11,562 nucleotides of DNA from Nitrospinaceae bacterium (GTDB lineage Bacteria > Nitrospinota > Nitrospinia > Nitrospinales > VA-1). The notes beneath the pieces were generated by a model that saw only the letters and a program-made list of their open reading frames with translations, was not told where the DNA came from and searched no databases. The position numbers were made by a program, and so were the translations under genes. The DNA lies in assembly GCA_016763735.1 (NCBI GenBank), contig JAESTE010000026.1, positions 1 through 11,562 on the forward strand, written 5' to 3'. Below are positions 6,299 through 11,562 of this stretch, in pieces; the first letter of the stretch is position 1; the number at the start of each line of letters is the position of its first letter.

Positions 6299-6486
6299 TA
6301 TTTTTATTGAGAGTCTATTAGCGGTCTCGAATAATTGATAAATCTGCAAGTGGGCCAACCCTTTATTTCATAAAGGTTCGCTCTTGGCTAAGCTGAATTT
6401 CCTGAGGTTCCCTTAATTGTATGACTATTGAAAAATATAAATCAAGTCAATTTTCTCAAAGGTTTAATAGAGAAATTCTAGACATT

Positions 6487-6492
6487 ATTATA
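6487..6492 (-). promoter_or_regulatory. Possible -10 element of the proteasome operon
   Basis: Exact TATAAT on the minus strand upstream of arc. The hexamer 17 bases before it (CATTTT) is a poor -35 and there is no extended -10 TG. It would give an untranslated leader of roughly 190 bases to the ATG at 6286. Weak support only. Confidence 0.22.
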
Positions 6493-6505
6493 GGATGGAG
6501 TTTAT

Positions 6506-6601
6506 ATGGAAAATGTATCGTCCTTCCGTTATAAATTAAAAACGCCTTTTTTGCCTTTAGGCGAGAATTTCTGTTCCATTTCATTAGAAACGGGCCTGTA
6601 A
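6506..6601 (+). CDS. Possible 31-aa leader ORF, in frame with the next gene
   Basis: ATG at 6506 with GGATGGAG ending 5 bases upstream, a better ribosome-binding site than any at the annotated gene to its right. It encodes 31 residues beginning MENVSSFRYKLK and stops at TAA 6599-6601. The stop is the only interruption between this frame and the nucleotidyltransferase-like gene, which is in the same reading frame. It may be a leader peptide, the true but interrupted 5' end of that gene, or chance. No family is recognised. Confidence 0.25.
   Translation: MENVSSFRYKLKTPFLPLGENFCSISLETGL
6536..6562 (-). terminator. Terminator-like hairpin reading leftward
   Basis: On the minus strand CGCCT and AGGCG form a 5-bp GC-rich stem around an 11-base loop, followed by TTTTTAATTT. 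This has the layout of a short Rho-independent terminator and would separate arc from any leftward transcript coming from 6600-6800. The large loop and short stem keep confidence low. Confidence 0.3.
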
Positions 6602-6697
6602 CCCCTAGCCATTTTGCTTTTTATGACCCCTGCAAAAAATAAAACCCAGATCACAAAATGCATTGTCAGCTTCAGCCATAGCAAATACGATTCTCGC

Positions 6698-7903
6698 ATG
6701 GCAGCTGACAATTTAAGCATTGCCAAAGCAAAAAGCGAAATAGAAGCGGGGAAAAATGGCATAAGCCATCTCATCCTTCGTTCCAGAGACGATGAAATCG
6801 ACCGGCTGAAGTTTTTATTCTTAATTCATGGCATTCCGGTAATGTGTTACGCCTTGGGAAATTTGTTGTGTTCGAGTCTTAAAGAAATCGTTGTGGTAGG
6901 TTCGGATGAAGTGCAACAAATTATGGATCGTTTTCTGCACACCGTTGGCACCTGTGGGAAAACCATTCGATTTGTAAAAGAAGATGATCGACACCTAAAT
7001 CTGGTTCATACCTTGAGTCTGGGTCGTGAAAAGCTTGCGCTTGCAATCGACGAGTTGGTTTTATTTCAGCCTGGTGATCTGCCTTTTCTGTACGACCTTG
7101 AAAAGGTTTTGGGTTTCCAGAGAAATAAGAGCCACGATATTATTCTTTGGTTGAATTCACGGCAAAAAATGTTCCCAGAGTTTAATGAAAAACCGGACAG
7201 TGAATTCGTTAAAAGAAATTATCATTACCGAATTCTCAATGATAATGAAAGGGACCTGCATGATTTAAAGGAACCTAATTTATATCCCATTAATTTTTCG
7301 AGAATGGAATCTGAGATCATAGATTATCTTCATTCTTCAAGAAAAGACGGGAAAATTATTGATGCCGGAGTAAAAATGGCTCTTAAAAATCCGATTCGGA
7401 TTTTTAAGGCTCTGCCGTACTTGGTCGACCATTTTTTTAGATTTCGTTCTCAGGTTCAACAAATCCGCTCTGGCGATAAATATCAATTTGGAATGTCGAG
7501 AAAAAACTTCAATAAAAGCATTTCCAATTTGCTTAACATTCCTATAACGACAATCTTGCATGACGATCCCTCTTTTGTTTCAGATGTGGATGCCTTGGAA
7601 GATTGGGAGGATTTTGAGTCGTTGACTCATTTCGCAGACAATCAGGGAGGGCTGGAAAAAATTCATCCCTTTGGCAAAGAGTTAATCAAATTTCGGGAGA
7701 CGGACATGCCTGGTTTAAAAGAAGAAATTCCCATGTACCAGAATTTCCCCACCTATTTGAATCGCATATATCAAACACTGGGGATGGGTTATGAGCCCTT
7801 TGATTCAAACGGCAATTATGTTTCGCCCAATTCCAATGCCCCTGAAGTAGCGCAGGCTTACCACTGGTATCAGAAAAAATGCGCTGATAAAACTACGCTA
7901 TAA
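6698..7903 (+). CDS. Nucleotidyltransferase-fold protein with degenerate signature, function unknown
   Basis: About 401 residues from ATG 6698. Residues 20-130 resemble the Rossmann-like NTP-transferase (MobA/GlmU-type) fold: a first strand SHLILRS, then GIPVMCYALGNLLCSSLKEIVVVGSDE (the usual 'G.P...y.l..l..s...eivvVg' pattern) and FQPGDLPFLYDLEKV near 124-137, like the metal-binding 'gDlPf' segment. The normal nucleotide-binding loop G-x-G-T/x-R at the first strand is absent, so catalysis is doubtful. The remaining 260 residues are mixed, rich in Phe/Asn/Lys/Asp, with no motif recognised, no signal peptide and no membrane segment. The start is uncertain: in-frame TTG 6614 and ATG 6623 add 25-28 residues, none has a Shine-Dalgarno, and 6698 is chosen because protein-like sequence begins there. 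It lies 51 bases before the TonB-like gene. Confidence 0.7.
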   Translation: MAADNLSIAKAKSEIEAGKNGISHLILRSRDDEIDRLKFLFLIHGIPVMCYALGNLLCSSLKEIVVVGSDEVQQIMDRFLHTVGTCGKTIRFVKEDDRHLNLVHTLSLGREKLALAIDELVLFQPGDLPFLYDLEKVLGFQRNKSHDIILWLNSRQKMFPEFNEKPDSEFVKRNYHYRILNDNERDLHDLKEPNLYPINFSRMESEIIDYLHSSRKDGKIIDAGVKMALKNPIRIFKALPYLVDHFFRFRSQVQQIRSGDKYQFGMSRKNFNKSISNLLNIPITTILHDDPSFVSDVDALEDWEDFESLTHFADNQGGLEKIHPFGKELIKFRETDMPGLKEEIPMYQNFPTYLNRIYQTLGMGYEPFDSNGNYVSPNSNAPEVAQAYHWYQKKCADKTTL

Positions 7904-7917
7904 TAGCTCTATAAGTT

Positions 7918-7942
7918 ACCCTGCCAACAGGGTGTCCTTTTT
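7918..7942 (+). terminator. Hairpin with short T-run after the nucleotidyltransferase-like gene
   Basis: ACCCTG-CCAA-CAGGGT forms a perfect 6-bp stem with a 4-base loop, followed by GTCC and five T. It sits in the 51-base gap before the TonB-like gene. It could be a weak or attenuating intrinsic terminator; the four bases between stem and T-run argue against a strong one. Confidence 0.4.
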
Positions 7943-7954
7943 CAGGTTTAAACC

Positions 7955-8929
7955 TTGCGCAAAAGAAATAAAAATTGGTTTGAAGATAGTTTGTTGAGCA
8001 GAACCCGTTTGGCTGGATTTCTTCTGCTTTCTATAGGGCTTCATATTTCTTTTGTCATTGCCCATATGCTGGTGCCTGTTCAAAAGGAAGAAATTAAAGG
8101 TCCACCCCCGATTCAGGTCAAGTATTTTGAATCCAAAAAATCTTTGGACGCAAAATCCGGGAAAATTATTGACGCGCCGAAACCTCCCACGAAATCAGAA
8201 AAGCCAAAAAGAAGAGAGCTTTTGGCGAAATATGACAGCCGATCTCATTCCAATAAGAAAAAAACTCCTGAAAAAATTTATAAGAGAAAAAAAACCGTAG
8301 TGCCAAAATCCAGGGGGGTTCTTTCAAAAACCGGTTCAAGCCAAACTCGGGCAAAAAAAATTGCTCCGAAAAAACAGTTGCGAAAACAGTCCCGCTTGAA
8401 ACCTAGAAAGCAACCCTTGCCCGAGTCAGCCATCGGGACCTTTAGATCCGTCACCCCGGAAAAAAATCAAAAAATCAAACCTTCATCCGCACAAAGGTCC
8501 GGAGCAGGCAACACACTAGCTATGTTAGATGGGTTCGATGCCGAACAATTCGCTTCTATGGATACCGATTCGGTTGAAGATTCCGATGACGATGAGTTGG
8601 TTTCTCTGGATACCACGGAGGTAAAATACGCTTCCTATTTTGCTCGTATCAAGCATCAGATTGAACGAGTTTGGATATATCCTTCCGATGCGGCACAAAG
8701 AGGTATCAGTGGTGACCTCTCATTAAAGTTTCGTATTTCCAAAGATGGAAACCTTATGGGGGTGCATCTGATAGATAAATCGGGATATGAGATTTTAGAT
8801 GTCGCGTCACTCAAAGCAGTTAAAGAAGCCGCGCCTTTTTATCCTTTTCCTAAAAATATTCAGCGTGAGAAAATATCCATTCTTGCAAATTTTGTTTATA
8901 CACCTAATTTCGAACCTGCACCTCGCTGA
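7955..8929 (+). CDS. TonB-family protein with long basic linker
   Basis: Inner-membrane-anchored, periplasm-spanning protein of the energy transducer TonB/TolA class. A single membrane segment lies at residues 19-41 (LAGFLLLSIGLHISFVIAHML), preceded by basic MRKRNKN, giving N-in topology. The linker from 44 to about 185 is rich in Lys, Arg, Ser and Pro and strongly positive. A short acidic patch follows at 203-214 (DTDSVEDSDDDE). The C-terminal domain at about 224-315 fits the TonB C-terminal fold: RIKHQIERVWIYP, GISGDLSLKFRISKDGNL, SGYEILDVASLKAVKEAAPFYPFP. The start is TTG at 7955 with only a weak AGG 8 bases upstream; no ATG occurs before residue 38. No exbB/exbD or receptor gene is visible nearby, so the partner and substrate are unknown. 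A TolA-like or other envelope-linking role is possible. The next gene starts 3 bases after its stop. Confidence 0.82.
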   Translation: MRKRNKNWFEDSLLSRTRLAGFLLLSIGLHISFVIAHMLVPVQKEEIKGPPPIQVKYFESKKSLDAKSGKIIDAPKPPTKSEKPKRRELLAKYDSRSHSNKKKTPEKIYKRKKTVVPKSRGVLSKTGSSQTRAKKIAPKKQLRKQSRLKPRKQPLPESAIGTFRSVTPEKNQKIKPSSAQRSGAGNTLAMLDGFDAEQFASMDTDSVEDSDDDELVSLDTTEVKYASYFARIKHQIERVWIYPSDAAQRGISGDLSLKFRISKDGNLMGVHLIDKSGYEILDVASLKAVKEAAPFYPFPKNIQREKISILANFVYTPNFEPAPR

Positions 8930-8932
8930 TTA

Positions 8933-10084
8933 ATGAATCAGAAAAGCTTAAATTCTTCAGTAGTATTTCAAAAGCATGTCGCAATATTGTTTTTGCCCTA
9001 CCTTCCAGAGCCGAAGTGGTACTTGAAAAAAATCGCAGGTGTTCCTTTTCTGTTGCGAAATATTCTTGTTTTGCAAAAGATGGGGGTTGAAAGACTAGTC
9101 GTCTGGGCCGAAGATCCCGTTCATGACCAGGAGGGATTTTTAGCCGCAATCAAAGCGGATAAAAGGTTGCAAGTAGAGCTTGACTGGGCCAATAAAGAAT
9201 TTATTTCGTCATTGCCAGAGACATTGTCTTTTCTTATCTTTGATGGCTCCACTCTGTTAAATGAATGTGGAGGCCAAATGGTTCAGATAGATGCTGATAA
9301 CTTCAAGGACTTTCCAGAAGAACTGATGCAATGTCTCAACAAAAAAGAGATTTATTTTTTAGAGTCGGAGAGTCTAAAACAACCGGAGCGGTTGCGAGAT
9401 GAAAAAGATTTTTACGAGGCGGAAGAAGGACTTTTAAAATCCTGCGGGCTCAGTAATGACAGCTTCATGGATCGCCTGATAACGCGTTTTATCTCTCGCC
9501 AACTCACATCCTTTTTCCTTAAAACTTCGTTTACTCCTAACCAAATTACATTTTTAAGCTTGGTTATAGGGCTGGTTGCGGCGCTATGCTTTTTTTCTGG
9601 TGGTCATAAAATGGGGATCGCAGGTTCCATTTTGCTACTTGTATCCGCCTGGGTTGACTGCGCCGATGGGGAAGTTGCGCGTTTGAAGTTTATGACATCT
9701 GAGTGGGGAGCAAAGCTGGATATTATTTCCGATAATATTGTTCATTGCTCTGTGTTCTTTGCAATAGGAATGGGCCTGTATTTTTCAACAGGAGAATCTA
9801 TTTTTAAATATCTAGGTATGTTGGCTGTGTTGGGAAGCCTGACCGCTTTTATTTTATTAAGCAAAACCATATTGGGGAAGAAGGCTGAAGCGACAAAGAA
9901 ACTTTCCTTGGAGTCCTGCAATGAAAAAATTTCTGATCAGTTAGCAAATCGCGATTTCATTTATCTCCTTTTTGCTCTTGCGTTATTTGGCAGGCTAGAT
10001 GCTTTTATTCTTCTCACCGCCGCAGGTTCTAATTTTTTCGCAATTTATCTTGTTTGTCAGAAACTTAAAACCACAACAACGTGA
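8933..10084 (+). CDS. CDP-alcohol phosphatidyltransferase with N-terminal nucleotidyltransferase-like domain
   Basis: Integral membrane enzyme expected to transfer a phosphoalcohol group from a CDP-alcohol to an acceptor hydroxyl, as in phospholipid or inositol-phosphodiester synthesis. The class signature D-x2-D-G-x2-A-R-x8-G-x3-D-x3-D is complete at residues 242-267 (DCADGEVAR, then G259, D263, D267). FTPNQITFLSL (200-210) begins the domain, followed by several membrane segments (about 205-222, 228-241, 266-283, 292-311, 343-376). Residues 14-165 resemble a NTP-transferase fold (GVPFLLRNILVLQKMGVERLVVW) but lack the G-x-G-x-R loop. The layout matches bifunctional IPCT/DIPPS-like proteins, so inositol-type substrates are one possibility; the acceptor cannot be deduced. 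It starts 3 bases after the TonB-like gene without a clear Shine-Dalgarno, which suggests coupling. It ends 7 bases from the converging helicase gene. Confidence 0.85.
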   Translation: MNQKSLNSSVVFQKHVAILFLPYLPEPKWYLKKIAGVPFLLRNILVLQKMGVERLVVWAEDPVHDQEGFLAAIKADKRLQVELDWANKEFISSLPETLSFLIFDGSTLLNECGGQMVQIDADNFKDFPEELMQCLNKKEIYFLESESLKQPERLRDEKDFYEAEEGLLKSCGLSNDSFMDRLITRFISRQLTSFFLKTSFTPNQITFLSLVIGLVAALCFFSGGHKMGIAGSILLLVSAWVDCADGEVARLKFMTSEWGAKLDIISDNIVHCSVFFAIGMGLYFSTGESIFKYLGMLAVLGSLTAFILLSKTILGKKAEATKKLSLESCNEKISDQLANRDFIYLLFALALFGRLDAFILLTAAGSNFFAIYLVCQKLKTTTT

Positions 10085-10091
10085 TAGATTG

Positions 10092-11562
10092 TCAGGTGAA
10101 AAACTTTTTCACTTCATCCATTTCCGTAACCACGGGGCAGGGCGGCAGCGAAGCGATGAATTGTTTTCCATAGCCTCTGCGGCTGATTCTCGAGTCGAGA
10201 AGGGAGACAACACCTCTATCGGTTTTTTTTCGGATCAATCTTCCAAATCCCTGTTTTAACTGAATTATAGCGCGAGGAATTTGATAATGAGAAAAGGGGT
10301 CGATATGCTGGCGCCGAAGCTCTTCGATTCTGGCTTCTGTTAAGGGTTCTTTGGGAACATCGAAAGGTAGTTTGGTGATGATAACGCTTTGCAATGCGTC
10401 CCCCGGAACATCTACCCCCTGCCAGAAAGAGTTAGTGCCAAAAATTACAGAGGGTTTTTCTTTAAACTTTTTTAGCATTAGGTTGGTTGGTACCTCACCT
10501 TGCCGGATCAATGGAAAAGGCAGACCGCACTCATCAAGTTTTTCATAGACCTGATTGAGCAAGGCGTAGCTGGTGAACAAGATAAAAGTTTTCCCACCAG
10601 ATGCCAGAACCAACTCTCGGCAGCGGTTTGAAATTTCTTCGACATAAGGTACATTTTTGTCCCCCGGCTCCGGAAGGTCACTTGGAACATATAGCAGGGC
10701 CTGATTGGGATAATCAAAGGGCGCATCGAGAAGCAATTCTTCATTGGGCTGAAACCCCAGCCGCTCTTTAATAAAGTCAAATTTTTTGCTGGTGGTCAAT
10801 GTGGCGGAGGTCATAATAATGCGATCGAGTTTGTTGTACACCTGTGCCTGCAATTCATCCCCCACATGAATGGGAACACCGCGTAGAGTAACTCGAGGAA
10901 ACCTTTTTCGTTTTGCAATCTCAATCCAGTAAACATATCCGTTAAAGTTTTGATTGAGTATTGCGGACAATGCATTATTAGATTCAAAACATCTTTCGGC
11001 TGCTGCTGCTGCATCGATCCGATCTTCTTCAGAGTGTAATCCTGCTTCCAGCGATTTTAGGCTTTCCCGCAGGGCTTCCATAGGTACATAAATTCCATTA
11101 TCCAGAACAGGCGGCTTGTAAAAACGCAGAACTCGATCTTCTCTGCCATACTCTTCCAGCAAATGAGTGAAAAAGGATTCGATGGCCTGGCGGACGGTCA
11201 TTGCCAGCTTTCTCACATGTGGCACCAAAGCATGATCCAGCCGTGTTAGTAACCCTTTTTTGGTGCGCGGATTATGCAGCCGATCCAAAAAATAAAAAAG
11301 GTTCGAGTTTGAAACTTCCAGGCCGAGAAACTGGGTAGCAGCCTCTTCCAGATTTTGTGCTTCGTCAAACACCACCGCATCAAAACTCGGTAGTACGGCC
11401 CCAGAGTTTGCGACATTCGCAAAAAATAAATGATGATTCACTATCAATAAGTGTGCGCCGAACCATTTCTTTCGTGCTTTAAAATAAAAACAGGATGAAT
11501 GAGTCTCGCAATTTTTCCCAAGACAAAGGTCTTTCTGTCTGCCTACCTCTTCCCACACTTGC
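10092..11562 (-). CDS. DinG/YoaA-type Fe-S superfamily 2 DNA helicase, C-terminal part (5' end outside window)
   Basis: ATP-dependent 5'-3' DNA helicase of the Rad3/XPD/DinG group, acting in repair or on blocked replication and R-loops. About 489 codons are visible and the frame stays open at the right edge; the GTG at 11558 is internal, not a start. Counting from that GTG: C12, C17 and C23 (CLGKNC...C) are three of the four Fe-S cluster cysteines, the first being outside. NHHLFFAN (41-48) and VVFDEAQNL (62-70, DEAH-type Walker B) follow. MTSATL (249-254) is motif III, GTNSFWQGVDVPG (374-386) motif V, and QGFGRLIR (436-443) motif VI with the arginine fingers. The Walker A region is not visible. 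DinG and its paralogs YoaA/XPD-like helicases cannot be separated without the N-terminus. It converges on the CDP-alcohol transferase gene with a 7-base gap. Confidence 0.92.
   Translation of the reverse strand, partial: QVWEEVGRQKDLCLGKNCETHSSCFYFKARKKWFGAHLLIVNHHLFFANVANSGAVLPSFDAVVFDEAQNLEEAATQFLGLEVSNSNLFYFLDRLHNPRTKKGLLTRLDHALVPHVRKLAMTVRQAIESFFTHLLEEYGREDRVLRFYKPPVLDNGIYVPMEALRESLKSLEAGLHSEEDRIDAAAAAERCFESNNALSAILNQNFNGYVYWIEIAKRKRFPRVTLRGVPIHVGDELQAQVYNKLDRIIMTSATLTTSKKFDFIKERLGFQPNEELLLDAPFDYPNQALLYVPSDLPEPGDKNVPYVEEISNRCRELVLASGGKTFILFTSYALLNQVYEKLDECGLPFPLIRQGEVPTNLMLKKFKEKPSVIFGTNSFWQGVDVPGDALQSVIITKLPFDVPKEPLTEARIEELRRQHIDPFSHYQIPRAIIQLKQGFGRLIRKKTDRGVVSLLDSRISRRGYGKQFIASLPPCPVVTEMDEVKKFFT

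Larger units (their letters stand above)
6287..6697. other. Divergent intergenic region between arc and the rightward genes
   Basis: About 410 bases without a confidently assigned gene; up to 72 bases at the left may belong to a longer arc and 84 at the right to a longer form of the next gene. Seen inside: an AU-rich inverted repeat at 6360-6376 (CCTTTA-TTTCA-TAAAGG); a TATAAT hexamer on the minus strand at 6487-6492 with no recognisable -35; a plus-strand 31-codon frame at 6506-6601 with a good Shine-Dalgarno; and a terminator-like hairpin at 6536-6562 reading leftward. The promoter of the proteasome operon must lie here or overlap arc, but no textbook sigma-70 pair was found. TTGACT at 6445-6450 on the minus strand has no matching -10 at 16-18 bases. 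Confidence 0.6.

Noticed and set aside
6445..6450. TTGACT as a -35 for the proteasome operon
   Set aside because: At 16-18 bases downstream there is only ATAGTC/TAGTCA/AGTCAT; the closest -10-like TACAAT is 23 bases away.
10096..10112. Perfect palindrome GTGAAAAACTTTTTCAC between the convergent genes, as a bidirectional terminator
   Set aside because: The stem is nearly all A/T with a one-base centre, and the bases are fully explained as the last codons of the helicase gene (VKKFFT). Too weak to call.
11556..11558. GTG as the start codon of the helicase gene
   Set aside because: The frame is open to the window edge, and the sequence here is the middle of a helicase: the first Fe-S cysteine and Walker A must lie upstream.

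Overview
The window is dominated by a minus-strand gene cluster (bases 1 to about 6360) encoding a bacterial 20S proteasome and its ubiquitin-like tagging system. Read in the direction of transcription the order is: ARC/Mpa-type AAA+ ATPase, Dop (deamidase/depupylase), a first proteasome beta subunit (here prcB1), a short leftover copy of the prcB1 3' end, the alpha subunit prcA, a 58-codon Pup-like tag gene ending in Gly-Gln, a second beta subunit (prcB2), and the start of the PafA ligase, which runs off the left edge. The tag protein is the charged, C-terminally conserved type described in Gram-negative bacteria as UBact, not the actinobacterial coiled-coil Pup. Together these genes make a complete tag-and-destroy pathway: Dop converts the C-terminal Gln of the tag to Glu, PafA ligates it to substrate lysines, ARC recognises and unfolds tagged proteins, the alpha/beta proteasome cleaves them, and Dop can remove the tag.

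Genes are packed tightly. ARC/dop and tag/prcB2 overlap by ATGA, and the other gaps are short, so this reads as one operon. The odd points are the presence of two beta genes for one alpha gene, the loss in PrcB1 of two secondary active-site serine/threonine positions while Thr1, Asp17 and Lys33 are kept, a partial tandem duplication of the prcB1 tail that supplies the ribosome-binding site of prcA, and an ARC C-terminus without the usual penultimate tyrosine.

Bases 6287-6697 are a divergent intergenic region with only weak signals. To its right is a plus-strand run of three genes: a protein with a degenerate nucleotidyltransferase-like fold (6698-7903), a TonB-family protein with a very basic linker (7955-8929), and a fusion of a degenerate nucleotidyltransferase-like domain to a CDP-alcohol phosphatidyltransferase (8933-10084). 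The latter two are 3 bases apart and are probably cotranscribed in an envelope or lipid role. Converging on them from the right is the C-terminal part of a DinG/YoaA-type Fe-S helicase (10092 to the right edge, 5' end outside the window).

Organism: a Gram-negative bacterium (TonB-family protein) with a UBact-type proteasome. Phyla known for this combination include Nitrospinota, Nitrospirota, some Verrucomicrobia/Planctomycetes and several candidate phyla. The moderately AT-rich composition and the overall gene style would suit a marine Nitrospinota-like genome, but the phylum is an inference. No tRNA, rRNA, CRISPR, insertion sequence or attachment site was seen.
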